Origin: Tanypteryx hageni | Lineage: Eukaryota > Arthropoda > Insecta > Odonata > Petaluridae | Direction of reading: 5' to 3' | Length of the DNA stretch: 64,000 nt | NCBI GenBank assembly: GCA_028673005.1 | Contig: CM054118.1 | Coordinates: forward strand, 89,132,858 to 89,196,857 | Made by a program: the position numbers and the translations under genes | In this document: positions 11,111 to 25,500 of the stretch, piece by piece | Layout: each line of letters starts with the position of its first letter | Position numbering within the stretch: position 1 is the first letter of the stretch | Notes under the pieces: model-generated | What the model was told of the DNA's origin: nothing | Seen by the model: only the letters and a program-made list of their open reading frames with translations | The model's database searches: none

Positions 11111-12936
11111 AGAATATGAGGTGATCGCCCTGCGAACGTCTCCATTCGGATTAATTCCAACTGCGATGAAGATACCCAATGCTTCCATAACTATCGCAGC
11201 GCTTCCGACGCTCGTCCGAAGGTAAAAAGTCTCGGTAATTTGGAATTCTCTCCAACTTCCAAGGTATTGAATTGAAAGCTTGCAAGGCTTTGGTTATAGG
11301 GGGAATAATCCTGTTTTCTGAATGTTTTTGTGATTGGGTTGGAATTCGGCGCAACAGGACGGTTTTACGCTGCGCACGATGACCTCCATGTCGCGATATT
11401 GGTTCACTCGTACTTCCGATCTCGTTTCGATAGGTTTTTTTCCGAGTGGTCTCGGAAGGACATTATCATAATTGTTCGTTTTAGTGAAACGTGGGTGTTA
11501 CTGCTTTACCATCATTGCGGTAGTGAAAGCCGTAGTTGCGCTGTCAAAAAATATTCCGTTAGTAGGTAATCGTTTGAATACGTTGCTTGGTGGTGTTTTG
11601 TTAGTTGAAAAGTGGAATGCGTAAGCATAATTTCCAATGATTCTGAGGTAGCTGTTTCGGATTGATTGATGTGAGTCGTTCATTTCTTCAATTGAGAAAT
11701 ACGAAATATAAGATCTCGAAAGTTTTGACCTACTGACTTCGAAATTAAATTTAACTTCAAAACTTATAATAGTAACATCTCATTAGTGACTTTAATTTCC
11801 TTACCTAATGTTTTGTGTCAGACAGACAAGACTACAACACTATACCAACTATACATTGTTCGACGGTTTGCAGTATGTTGTGGTTACCATCCACTGTTGA
11901 TAGTAAATAATGTTACCGGAAGTTGTCATTCACTTTTTTCACATTTAATTTCTCGTTTGTGGTTTTCTGTTATTGCATTTATTTACGCTTCTATCAAGGT
12001 TGGCTTATACACATTAAGGGAGGATTTTGCTAACGGTATTCTCCGTGTTATAGAGCATTATATAGCTTGATGTAAGTGCCCATGTGACTTTTTTGACACC
12101 TGTGCTAATGTTTATTTTACTTGTATTTCATTGTTATGGTTTGTGTTGCTAGTAGTTTCAGTTTGGGATGAGACGCCCCGATATTTGTTTGATTGAATTA
12201 AGAAATTTCTGTAGTCTAGAAGTTCAGAAATGAGACTTTATGTCTGCTGAAAGAGTATGACGAAATTGGAGAACATTTAATCTTTACGTAAACTCTATCA
12301 AATATTTCTTGGTTATATTAAGCTCCTTACTCCTCGCCCATCAATTAATTAGTAATATCAAAGTATAGTTCAAGAAACGTTTTCGATTTTTCCTTTTTTA
12401 AAATACTACAAAGTGATTTTGTTTAAAATTTCACGCGAGAAGAGTTTCTACGTTTTTTATTATGGATGACATGTTATCATTTTAATATCGAGGTTTGTTA
12501 TAGGACAATTTTGTATCGTGTAAGTTTGAAGTTTGATGTATTTTCATACAAATATAGTCATAAAATCAAATTAAAATGCATGTCAGAAATTTTTGATTAT
12601 TTTAAAAACCTTGTAGTCGCTGTCCAAATGATGAAATTTAACATTCATGGATTTTAGTTTGTGTGTATGCATGTATATAATGTATGTAATGCATCTTTTA
12701 GATTTTTTTTCTTTTCTTGCGTAATCATCTATTTTTATTCTTTTCGCGACTGCCTTGTTTCTGTAACTTGCTTTTCTTATTCCTTTTGGATTTTACCATT
12801 CGGGTCATGTTAACTGTGTTCCTTTTCTTCTCTAGGATACATTTCCTAGTTACATTTTTCTTGGTGTAATGCTACATTTCATGCCAATTAAGATTGGTCT
12901 TTTGTGAAAGTATGTCAATGCTTTTCAAATCTGCAG
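11111..12936 (+). other. Probable 5' UTR and first intron of the synthase gene
   Basis: No coding sequence is seen. It ends with a pyrimidine-rich stretch and the acceptor CTGCAG just before the initiator ATG. Which donor is used cannot be decided from sequence alone. Confidence 0.4.
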
Positions 12937-12937
12937 A

Positions 12938-13505
12938 ATGGTTCTGGATCCTAAAAGCAGCCACGGTGACTACGGGAGCTTCCAGAGCACAGATCGGCCA
13001 AGCCACAACGGCCACCTTCTGCACCACTTCCTCCGCTCTCCATCCACCTCACCTGCTGGCCACCCTCTTCCTCTTCCGAGGAGAGGGTCTCCTACCTCCC
13101 CCACCACCTCTGCTGATGACGGCAATGGATGTGGTGGGCCCGCTGAGGAGGCAGAGGAGGAGCTCATCTCGGGCAGCGCAGGCATTGCGCACCCGATGAC
13201 CCAGGACGTCTACCAGAGGCAGCCTCTGCTCGGTGGCCCTCCTAAGGGGGATCACCACCACCACCATCACCACCACATACATCATGGCTGGGAGTTAGGC
13301 GAGGGACCCTCGGAGCAGGAATATTTTCAGCAGAAGGACTCGGATGTTCTGGGCAGTGTCAGCAGTTGTGGTGGTGGGGCAGGTGCAGGTAGCATAGGCG
13401 GTGGGCCGGGAGGCTGCAGTGCTAATGGAGTGGTGAGAATTGATGTACCTGCACCCCTTAGGGAGGAGCCAAGATTCCCCAAAGAGAAGTGGAAAACATT
13501 TATTG
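12938..13505 (+). CDS. Synthase exon 1: cytosolic N-terminus (aa 1-189)
   Basis: Starts at the first ATG after acceptor AG (12935-12936) and ends at donor GTGAGT (13506), phase 1. The protein begins MVLDPKSSHGDYGSFQ. It then has Ser/Pro/His-rich sequence, an octa-His run plus further His near residues 104-114, and a Gly/Ala-rich stretch near 146-164. It ends with KEKWKTFI, which leads into the first membrane helix in exon 2. The exon is markedly GC-richer than its surroundings. The poly-His and Gly tracts predict poor conservation except at the C-terminal end. Confidence 0.9.
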
Positions 13506-16500
13506 GTGAGTGAGGAAGTGACTGGCAGATTGCCAGTGTTGCTTGTTTCAGTGTGCTTCAATCTGAATAATGTGACTCATCATGCAGTAGTAATAAGCAT
13601 ACCATGGAGCTGAAGTCAATAGTATTTTTATTTACTTTTAGAATTATCTTTTATGACTTGACTTGAAAATTACAGTAAAATGAGAGTTTGTGGTTTTATG
13701 TTTTTCATGGAATAACATAGATTTTTGATTCTTCTCCTCACCTTTTGTTTAATCTTCTCATTACCTTACAACTTATTCTATAATTTCTGTCATTGGTCAG
13801 TTGTCATTACTTTTTCCTTGTTTTCTCATTCTTTATGCAGTTCGGCAATGGTCTGCTTTGCTTCTCTTTCCAATCTGGCTATGGTATTTAAAATAAACCT
13901 TTAATAGTTGATATTTGTTCAAACAATGCTCAGTTGATTGAAGAACCTCAATAACTATTTATTTGCTCTTAGCCTCAAATTTTAAATAAATTGATTTACT
14001 CATCTCTGCATTATGTTGATGAAATAATGATTCACATGGGAGAGGTTTGATTTTTGTTTTCTGTTCCATCCCAAAATCATTTCTAATGAAGGTAATTGCC
14101 AAACTTTAAACGTATCGAAACCCAATGACAACCCCTTGATCAAATATTACAGTCTGGACACCTAGCGATGATTGATTTCTATATCTGGATGAAATTTAAA
14201 ATTGAGGTTACCTGAAAAGGAAATAAATTTTCTTTGGTATTGGTCAGTGTGGGGTTGTCAATGGTGTAGTGGTTCGAGTGGTGGCCAGCTACTCACCCAC
14301 TGCTTGAAGGGGCAGCACAGTTATCCTGCAAAAGTAGGATTTTTCTGAGGTTGCCTGACCTCCTATTTGCATGTACAAACTAAGAGAATGAGAAAATGGA
14401 AATGAGGAGAATTCACCAATCGGTGCTTCATCTTTCGAAAGTTAGGTTGTTGGTCCCCTTATTGCTCCTCGTAAGAGTAGGCTAATGCCAGCACCGGTGT
14501 TCCCTCTTCCATTCTGTGTCCGGTGTGGAAGACAGCAAAACACACTTTATGTGTGTGTTCTCTGGTGAATGAAACCAATCTAAGGATTGAAAAGCTTTAA
14601 TTCAGCTGTCTCTAGAAAGTTCCAGGACTGGTTTTCTGATATTTGTACGAACAGCATTACCTAGCGGTTGCTGGCTGAAGCAGTTCCCTTGGGCTGACTG
14701 CTATGGTACTCGACAGTTTGTGTAGGTTGCATCAGGTGGTAGGTTAGATAGGACATGTTTTTATTTTGTGTTGGAACAAAGAATTGGCATCAGATTTTGT
14801 TACAAACTGGGTAAAAGTGCTACAGAAACAACAAAATGGTAAAAAGTTTTTATGGTGATGAAGCTCTCTCTTGTTCCTGTGTATTTGAATGGTTTGCATA
14901 ATTTTGAGAAGAATGTGAGGATTGTAATGGTGGACAACAAGTGGAACACTGGAGGTGGTTGAATCAGTGTGTCAATTAATAACAAAAGATCATTGTTTGG
15001 CATTAAGAATAATGGCAGAAGAGCTTAATATCTTCTTACAGAAGATTTGGGAAAATGTAAGACATGTTCAAAATTTTTTCTACATGCTTGGACTAATGAG
15101 CAAAAGCAATGAGTCGAAGCTTGTCGAGGTTTTACGCTAACATCGGGCTGAGATCCTTCATTTCTCAAATCAGTTGTTACTGGTGATAAGTGATGGTGTT
15201 TTCAATACGACCCAGAAAGCAAGACAGTGTGTGTGGAATGGAGATCCCCAATGTTACCAAACTGATTCTTCAGCTTCAGTCTGAACTGAAAAACCAAAAT
15301 AGCCATGCTCATCACATTCTTTAATAACAAAGGATCATCCATAAGGAATTCATCCTCAAACTGTCAATGGTCAATATTATGAAATGACTACTGACAAGAA
15401 TCCAACATATGAGACAAAATTTTTCTAACAGGAACTTGTTCTTTTTGCATGATAATGCATCTAAAGACAGAGTCCAATCGTGAGGTAATTTCTCACTAAA
15501 AGAGTTGTAGAGCACAACTACACTCTGTGTTCACCTGATCTAGCTCATGCACACTTCTTTATTACCAAAGCTAAAGGGATGCAGATTTGAAGACATTAAG
15601 GACATTCAAACGAATGTGACAAAAGAATTAAACACCATATCAAAGAATGGATTTGAAATGAATTTCCAAAAATTGTACAAACGTTGTACAGATATGCCTT
15701 GCTTAGCGCATGGGATGCATTCCAAAAGGTCCTTGTACTATCAAAGTTTATGCTAAACAAACAGTTTATAATGTAGTACTTACCCAATTGATTTATACTA
15801 TTCAGAAATTTTACTTTTTTAATCTTGTAACTTTTATAATGGTATAGCATTTTTGTATGCTGTTGTAAAGCCAAGAAAAAAGTTTATGATGGTTATTTTT
15901 AAATAACTATTTATTATGAATAAAAGGGTTTACATCAGGTTCAAACAACTAATTTATGATGGAAAATTAACCTTTAAACGCCGGATTTAAATGTTACTAT
16001 GGCAAATCTCGCTGCTGGACTTATTTTTGGCCATTTAAATCTTTCTTGCTTTCAATCAGATAAAACCTTGTATTTCTTGAACTATAAGAGATAAATTAGT
16101 CAAACAAAAAGTAATATTTAAGAAAATTGTTTGGGTAATAGCGAGTATACATCCTTTATATTAAAAGAAAAGAAGACAACCAAAATTCCGAGTAAATATA
16201 ATTTAAAGTATAAAAAATCATAATTAAACATAACTAAGACTACTTTTTCGTATATTTTACAACTTTTAAAGTACTTTTTTGGTGTGGTACTCCTCAAAGC
16301 TGGAAAATATAGAGCCCTAGATAGCATATTTTGCACTTTACTGCAGTTCTAGTATATTTTTCCCTCTCGGAGCATGCACGGCAGCAAAGACAATTTTGCT
16401 TTACGGACCAGTGTTTGTTTTCTTTCTCCTCCAAGTGACGCAATTGTGTGCTGATCGGTCTTTCGCTTTGGGAAATAACAGCAGAAAGAGCTCTTGCCCC

Positions 16501-19500
16501 TCCTTGGATCAGATTTTGCACGAGAGCGAGACAAACTCTCGATGCGTCATCTACCTACCAGATGACATCAGGAGAACATAACTATTGAGGACCATGATGG
16601 TGAGGAGGTGGAAGAAGAGATTCTTTGTCCACTTCCAACTATGGCTGCTGACCTCGTAGCTAGTCGCCATCCTATCCCACTTGTCCACGTGAAATGAGAA
16701 GGGTGGGGCTGCTGCACTCTCCTTTATCTCTGCTTACTGTTGGTGGGAGGTCTTCCTCCTCTCCCAGTGGTAAATCAGCATCGTGGTTGCCTCAATGATT
16801 CTTGATGGCATGGCTCAAGGATGAACCCTTCAAAATTTCATGCCTCTATGATGAAAACGACATCGAAACGAATTCGAAACTAAGCATTCCCATACAGGTA
16901 TGGCCGTCAGCGAGTGGGTCACGTTTTGCATTCCCATATGGGCACCCTCGGCATTTAAAGGTTAAAATAAATTTTCCAATAAAACTATGAAATGTCCTTA
17001 AAATGCTAGATATACAAAATGTTTCTGGTATATATTACATAAAATGTCAATACATTACATAGATATATTAATAAAATATTTTCATTACAAAAGCTTCACC
17101 AACATGTTCCTTTACATCAACTAAAAGCCAAAGAATAGTAAAAGAATGAACATGTTATACATAGCTCATGTATTCACTAGGATCTCGAAAAGTAGCATGT
17201 AATGCTTTCTGTATGCAAAAAATGGATTACATGATTTCATAAGTGTTGAAAAATCGATATCACATGCTTCGCTATGTTTTTAAATTAAATAAAAAAATGT
17301 TAAAGCATACATGAATATTATTGAAAATAATGTTAGCTTATAAATATTTACTTAATATATATTATCATTACTAATAATTAATTTAAATTACCATATTTTT
17401 CTGGCTATAAGATGCACCCAAATTTTTTATAAGATTTTTCAGGAAAAAATATCTTGGTTCACCATAGCATTTAGGAAAAGCCACGTTGTGCATCATTTTG
17501 CTGCTCAGTTTGTGTTTTTCCATATTGTGGGCATATCTTTCACTCTTGTAGCCATTGCAATCTCAGTACATGTAACGTTATTTATCCTAAATATTTTAAA
17601 AATTTATGACATCTATCAGAATTCTAATGTTCCATGGCATTAATTGCGCTATTCAATGGGCTCATTAGAAACTAAAACATCACTACTAACATCGAAAACA
17701 CACTGAGATTGTAATCACTGTGAGCAGACGTAATAATAAATAATAAAATAATAATAATGAAAATGTATTATCGGAATTCATGTTTTACTATTTATATATT
17801 AACATTTTTTCACTATTAATCATTAATAATGCATATTTTAATAATTTTACAACAAATGACTACCAAATACAGTAGATCATCGATTACCTTGGCGGCCTAA
17901 GGGGTCGCCGGATTCTCAAAAACACCGGATAATAACATCAAAGATTTTATACAGCTTATTTTTGAATGTTCTTTTACAACATTGTTTTTTGTGTTGTATA
18001 GTGTTTTGAATTTGTTTACCATAGAAAATGTTATAAATAAAGTATGGGATATTTTAAAACAAATACACTACTGTAATATAGAATTATGAGAATGACGTAC
18101 AATTCAGTTAGGTACAACTCAGTATGTGTGGGTATGAATTTGCAGTGTTTCACCTAGGATTACATAAAAATATGGGTAAACGAGTATTATGTATATATGG
18201 GCTGCATATAACTAGGCTTGGTGGTTGTCGACGTTTATTTTTCATAAAAATCAACGACTAAAGTGAATGTTTATTTTTCCTAAAAATTTGAGACGAATAT
18301 CGACGTTTATTTTAATGCATTTTACTAGGATATTATAGTTTTCGATTTTAATTTCATTACATTTTATTGGTTTTTATCTATAAAGATTTTATAAATTGAA
18401 TTCCTTCTAATTATATTTAACTAACAGTGTGTAAATAAAAAGAAGGCTTCTTGTATGCTGCCTTGTTTGTTGTTATCTATATTGCGGTGAATGTGTTGTT
18501 CGACTTCGATCACCAACCTGGAAGTTAATTGTCGGAATAAATCAGAAAGTATATTTTACTTGTTAATTTGCACCCCCTTATGCGCGAATTCCTGATTATT
18601 CGTGTGACATGAATATAATATATAACTAGGGTATGGATTTTTTGGGTTTAACCCTTTTGCTGCTATTGACGCATATATGCGGGCAAGCAGAGCGGTGCCT
18701 TGACTGCTAACGACGCATATATGCGTTTCAAGCTTTTCCGATCACTGCTCAAAAAAGATGAAAATATTTTTTCGAGATGGTTAATAATCAATATGATAGT
18801 AAATGATTGACAAAATAACTTTTAAATTATAAAGAGACTAAAAGACGAACGAAAGAACGTAGACGCGGAGCTCCTAGAGAAAGTATTCAGCACAGGTGTT
18901 CTTCAAGGTCACTGAACTCGGCGCACACGGCTTACGCAGAAGCTAAAAGTCCATAGCAGCGAAAGGGTTAAAAGAAAATTTCATTCGGAGGGTAAATATT
19001 GGGTTTTGTTATTTTCCTTTTCATTCAGGTTAAAATCTGCTATAAATTAGTTACAGATTTTTCAAGATTTTAAAAAAGGTTCAATCTCGGGTAATTTTCG
19101 GGTTTTATTATTTTGTAATGCGGATAAAATTATTTTAAAATAAAAATCTTGTTTAAAAATTTTAAAGTTTGATCAATAATGAAAACTTTTTACTATACCT
19201 TAAGTATGTTTGAGAGTTAATATCTTGTGTTAAATGCCTCCAGGTGGAGACGAACACCTCACAGGCCTCACACATATCTTGCTTCCCGTTTAACTTCTTT
19301 TGAAAACACACCAGATATTAGTGAAATGATTTCTTTCGTAGTGTTTTCAACTAACAGATACTTGGGCTCTTTTTTCCTTAACACATCGAAGATCTAGCAG
19401 CGACTAGCTAAGGTGAGGCCCTTGACCATTAGTGGCACGAGCAAACCAAGGAGATTAAGATTTTGTTACAAAGTAAGCTTACGAATAAATTATTTACGAA

Positions 19501-22500
19501 GAGAATAAACAAACTGATCACAAACATCTCAAACTGCACACAAGTTCTGAGGTGCCTACAAGCGCCAAAATAGAAATTCTTTGACCAAATATAAAAAAAT
19601 TGTGTTTAAAGAAAACTAACTATTTCGGATTTTTTCGGGTTTTACCCAAACTTTAAAAAAGGCAATTTGAGAGTAAAAATCTGGTAAAAATTGGGTAAAA
19701 CCCGAAAAATCCATACCCTATATATAACCTAATGTATGAATGAATATTTTGATTTAAAAAAATCATACCTTGTTGAGTAACAAATGACTATGAATGCACG
19801 AAAAAACTTATGAGTGCATATATGGAACGATGCTTCTTCGACAGTAATGCAAAAGAAGCTAAGCACAGGGGACACTCTCAGAGGTAGGATTATATAAATT
19901 TTATGTCAGGGTGCTTTTTAAAACGATCGGTAGTCATTTTTCATTTCGGGAAAACTTTTCTTTTTGGCTTTTGGAGGAGGTCGGTATATCTTGTTGCACA
20001 GAACACAATTGACATTTCTCAACTTTTCAGTAAATGAAATCCAAAGTGCGTAAGGATTATTGAATCCAGTCGAGGGTAAAGACAGAGCGCGATAAACCGA
20101 TCATATTGTTTTTTTCCTTAACTTTGACTTTGGATTCCGCATCAGTGACAAGTGACATCAGAAAGGAAAGTGTAATGAATTCCGAATGTTGTGTGGCCAT
20201 TTGTTATAACAACTATCGACTTCTCTTCTGTTTTGGATGTTTGGTGGTAAAATACATCGTTTGAGTGCAGCAAGACAAATTTTAAAATCATGATGCATAA
20301 TTTTGTAGACACTTATCGATGACAATTCATTTTTGTTGAATATAAAGTTTTTAAAATTCGATTTTTATCGACATTTACTGATTTAAATCGAATCTTACCA
20401 AGTCTGCATATAACCCAGATCCTACTGTACTACTCGCGATTGTCCCGAAATGTTTTGGCACCACTCGGTGTGCTATCGCCGGACCGATACTGCCTTTGAT
20501 ACGATTCTCCGGCGAATGCCGAATCATTCACAACTTTTGCCGGATCAGCCATGACCAATGGATAATGTTGGAAGTTGGATAATTGATGGTACAATGTATT
20601 ACCACACCATTTATGCCAATAAATTATCTTTAAAGCCGAGGTGCAAAAATATGCAATCCCTTGATATTACTAGGAAGATTGAAATAATCAATAACTACTC
20701 TGTATAATAAAACAACTCTTATGTTACTCACTGAATATTTATTTATGACTTAGTAATCAAAACAATATTTATGCAATGTTATTTGAAAAATGAGTTATAA
20801 ATTACAGAAGGAAAATAATCCTGTTTATCTTATCGCAAAGTAGGGTTGGAAATTACATATGATAGCAAAAACTATCTGGCAATTATGGAAAAATATAAAG
20901 AATTACCACTTGGATTTCAGATGCTGTATATGTGCACAGATAGTTATCCATTCATTTCACCAAAGAAAAGAATTATACCAACAAATCACTTTTCTTCCTC
21001 TTTTCACACGTGGGAGCAGACTATGGTATTAGTTTGACGACCTCCAAAAAAAAGCGATTTAAAGAATTTCGCCTTACAGTCGTAATTAAAACTATGAAAG
21101 AAGGTTGGGGTAAAGAGAAGCACTAAAGATTGGTAATAACGAAAAATGGAGAAACCTCCTAATAACTATAAAAGTAATGAAAAGGAAGTGACCCCACGGC
21201 GGTTTAGGGGAAATTACTCCACGCCAGGAACCTAACACTCGTGCAATCTCACACTCTCTGGGTTCCTATTGGAAACTATTGTTTTTGTTCAAAGAAGATC
21301 ATCAACAAATTGGCCAAAAAGGTGAAAGTGTGTTCTCAATGGCTGACCAATCATGATGTTTGCAAAAATTTGTATTGAATAGGAAAAAATTATTTTCCTT
21401 GCAGAGTTTAGAAAGTTTAACTTAGTCAACGGATATGTTGGGGAAACACCTACATTAGTAAGCCATTCTTTGATAAAACTAAGCGTAGCATTTATTTGGA
21501 TGCTAGGAAAGAGAGACGTGACACCAAAAGAAACTAACACTTGGGAATCACAATTAGTATTACATTTTTGGTATTTTCAATGAATCTTCAGCATTTTTAG
21601 GTAGGGTTTTAAATTCGTCAGCTGTCCATTTAGAAATGAGATCAGTGCGGAAGGCAATGCATGACACAATAGGTCTCATAGAAATTTCAGGTTTGTGGAA
21701 TGTAATATTTAGATGGTAGGATTTGAAACCATAATCTTACAACCTAAGGTATGGACAATATCGATGTCATCAAAGTGTTCCATGTGGTCACTAAAAGATT
21801 TTGTTTTTTTTGCGTGTGTGAGAAAGACAGTACCTGAAGTGAAGCAGTTTCCCCTAAACCCGGAGTGTGTGTGAGATTGTGTGCTAGGTCCCTGGCATGA
21901 AGTAATTTCTCCTAAGCAGGCGTGTGAGTACTTCCTTTTTATTATTTTTATGGTTATTAGGTTTCTCTATTTTGCATTAGTTGTAAATAACCATAGGGAT
22001 CTAATATTACTTTCTCTTTGAACTAAAGATTGGTTTCGAGGCAATTTACCCTCGGATATAAGATTATCGAGAATGAAACTACGCTTTGCATTTTCCAAGA
22101 AAATAATTAGTGAGGAAGTAGATGGTGCTCTATTGCTATGCGAGGGCGCTGCAGTAGGTCAGTTTTTGAGAAAGGCATAGGACAATGACAAGTGCCCTAA
22201 CCACGGGAATGGGTGGGAAATTTTGTAAGGAATGTATTCGGCTGATTTGGTAATAACCATTTTACCTATCGAGGCACTATAAGCTTTGTGGTCAAGGACC
22301 TTACAGCCTATTTTCAACATTTTGCTGCCCAATGGTGGGCTGCGACCCATACTTTGAAAAACCCTGCGTTAGATCATAAACAATTTTATTTAATTTGTTG
22401 TTATTTTTGTTCAATAATATGTAAATTTTTTGCTCACATTCATCATTTTAGTATATTTTCCATCAATATAATTCATTAAATAGAATAAACAACATCACGA

Positions 22501-25500
22501 TGATTAATAGAAAAATAGAACATGAGGCCCTATCCATAGATCTCAGGCACCCACCTTTGTGTACATGCCTACTTAAGGATTAAAGACTCCCACCCTGACC
22601 TGACATTAATGATTTAAATAACTGTAATTTAAAAATTTTTAAATGATATTTTTTAATCATTGATGATGGTGTAATTTTGTCATGGTGTTGTAGCAATTGA
22701 AGCATGTGTCCCAGGGCTGGCCAAAGGGGAGAGTGCCATTGATGCCTAGGTTCCCTGCAAATTGCGGGGATCCCAATTTAATCCTTTGCTTGAATATCTT
22801 GTTAATTATAACATAATATCTATACAATGATTAACCATTCTAAATTAATACTAGGGGTTCTACCCCTACGAGCTACATATGTCTCTGCGAGCCGAATTCG
22901 TCTGCTGCTTGTGTGCAACCCTGAACCACCTCTTGGCATATATTCAAGGTAGAAAATTAAATCAAGCCCCATCTTTGGGCTTTCTCTCAGTAGACGACAC
23001 GTTTCATATCACATTCATTTCTTTGCCTATTAATGGTTTGCAGACCGACGACGACTTGAATATATAGGGCGATATCTGACTTAAAAACACTCATTAAAAC
23101 AATATAAACAAGTAATTGAATATTTATTTATTTTCATTACTGTTATATTGTTTATTGTTACATATGTATTGTTTCAACCTCAAATTGCGTCCTTTTAGGC
23201 ATTCGTTTTTTCAGGTCCTGAACTCCTACAAAGATTTTAAGTAATTTTAATCCGCAAATGATGGTCGTGCTACACTCATCTCCGTGTTAAACAAGTGACG
23301 TAAATCAATGCTTCTATAATCGAACCCATGACTTCAATGTAAACGATGAGCAGCTTAAAATTTAAAAGGGACGAAGTCAAGTTATTCCTGCAAGTTTGAT
23401 TGAAAAAGAATGGAAGGTTTTTGAGTTAAAAAGCATTTTCATCACCTGATTAGGATTCCAACCTACCGACTACAACTTTAGTATACAGTGAGATGTAGTT
23501 TATTACTTTCTCCATATGTAGTATAGAGTAAAGTATTGTTTTCATAGAAGAAAATCGAATTTAGAGATTTTAACGGAAATACATGTTTGAGGTCTTCTGA
23601 ACACGTTTTGACCATTTTCGTGATGTCTGTGTGTGATGGGAATTTTGTGGTCACTCGGTCTCAAAACTATTAATCAGATCAATGCGAATTTTTATATTTG
23701 ACATTTTTATTAAAAGGACAAAAGTTGATTAGTTTTTGATTAAAGATGGTGACACTACTCTTGGTCTCTTTTTTGTTTATATAAATTTTCTCCATTAAAA
23801 CTTCATAATTCATAACAACATTAAATTTAAATATTGTAGATAATGTTATTCTGTACAATGTTGTTTGAAACTATTTTTCCTAGAATGCATCGTTTAGGAA
23901 TTGTTTTGATTTGTTTGGCTTTTGTCAAATTTCTCCTTTAAGGCTTCATTATAAGTAATGTTTGTAAATAGCAGTGTTGTAGAGAATAATATTCTCTACA
24001 TTATATTTTTCATTCGTTGTCTCGTTTTTTCACTTTGAAATATTAAGCATAGGTGTAAATAAGTTATAAATATAAAAATAGAATATAAAATAGAAAACTA
24101 GATGAAAACGTGTGAGAGGTGGGAGATATTGAACAAATATAATATACTTTCGATAAACAAGTGTGAAATGCACCCGTATCTATTTTGTGTAAAAAGTTAA
24201 TAGTTAATGTAAACTAATACTTGAATTCGAACCTTTGTGTTGTTGACCAATTTTCTCCCAATGCATCAGGAGAAAATTAGTGTATGCAACCCCCATGATG
24301 CCTCAATAAATGTGCAAGCCTGAAGATAGTTGAACTGAAATAATTTATGATAAAATGTATCCGTTTTGTATTAGTAAGGAGCATTATAGATGTATATACT
24401 ACAAACAGTCACGAATTGACAAACCTGAAAGTAAAAGTTACAAAATATTCAAGGTGAACATAATGTCGGAACCAGTTCGATATATGACCAGATCGGTAAA
24501 AATGTGATGTCTGATGAGGTCCAACATATGAGTGCAAAGGGTTAATAATTTTTGATAGATTGACTCTGCTGCTTGATGTTTTGCAGGTTTGGATTCTCCC
24601 ATAAACTTCACATTACAAAGGTTAAAGCGTTTCCTAAAATTATTGAACCAGTCACTACTAAATGGCATTCCTTTTGATGATTCACCTTCATTCTCTCACG
24701 CATTATTGTAATGTTTCTCTTTCTTAAACTTAAGCTGCTAAACTGTTTTCCTTTACAAAGATTGAAATTGATGGAATGAAATGATCATAAGATCCTAAGC
24801 AGACAGGCATTAGTTGTAAAGTTGGGAATAATTTTGAAACAAGAAAAATTCTGCTATGACTGGGAATCAAACCTGGGTCTTCCATTTGCTGGGCGGGTAA
24901 TTTACCACTGAATTATCATAGCAAATCAATTTTCCCATTTCTGAATGCAGGTGTTTTTCTTAGTTGGGTCCGTGCTAGCCAAGCTAGTATCAACTAGCCC
25001 CAACGGACGTCCTCCAAGAGATATGTTGAAGAAAACCACTCCCTCTCAAATGGCGAGATTGCCAAGCTAGAAATTGATGGAATGAAATGGTCATAGATGC
25101 TAGAAATTGGTGGTAGTTCTGTGATAGAATATCCGCCTGGCACGTGGAAGGCCTGGGTTCGATTCCCGGTCATAACAGAATATTTTCTTGTTTCGAAATT
25201 ATTACTAACTTTACAGCTAATGCCTTTCTGCTTAGGATCTTATGTTCATTTCATCAATTTCTAGCTTGGCAATGTCACAATTTGAGAGGGAGGGGTTTTC
25301 TTTGACTTATCTCTTGGAGGAGGTTGTATTTGTATGCAAATGTTTCCAGTAAATATTATTTTCCTATCGTTATTAATTTTGATGAGCCAAATTTTTGTTT
25401 GTAATGTAACATTTGTTTCCACCAGCCTTCCTCTTCCTGGTTGTCAACTTCATTCTAACGACAGCATCTTTGGCGCTTGTGCATGAGCGAGTACCTGATA

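Larger units (their letters stand above)
18213..20406. mobile_element. Non-autonomous hAT element with perfect 8-bp target duplication
   Basis: The element is flanked by an exact 8-bp duplication, CATATAAC, at 18205-18212 and 20407-20414. The termini are TAGGCTTGG and the complement of CAGACTTGG. Subterminal regions on both sides are rich in CGACGTTTATTTT/ATCGACATTTA words. No transposase is seen. It is interrupted by the MITE at 18627-19720. Confidence 0.8.
17870..20596. mobile_element. Outermost pogo-type MITE of a four-level nest
   Basis: CAGTAGATCATCGATTACC at the left and the reverse of GGATAATTGATGGTACAATG at the right are imperfect inverted repeats in Jerky/Tigger style. TA lies outside both (17868-17869 and 20597-20598). 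Removing the internal insertion leaves about 530 bp with no coding sequence. It hosts the hAT element at 18213-20406. Confidence 0.6.
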
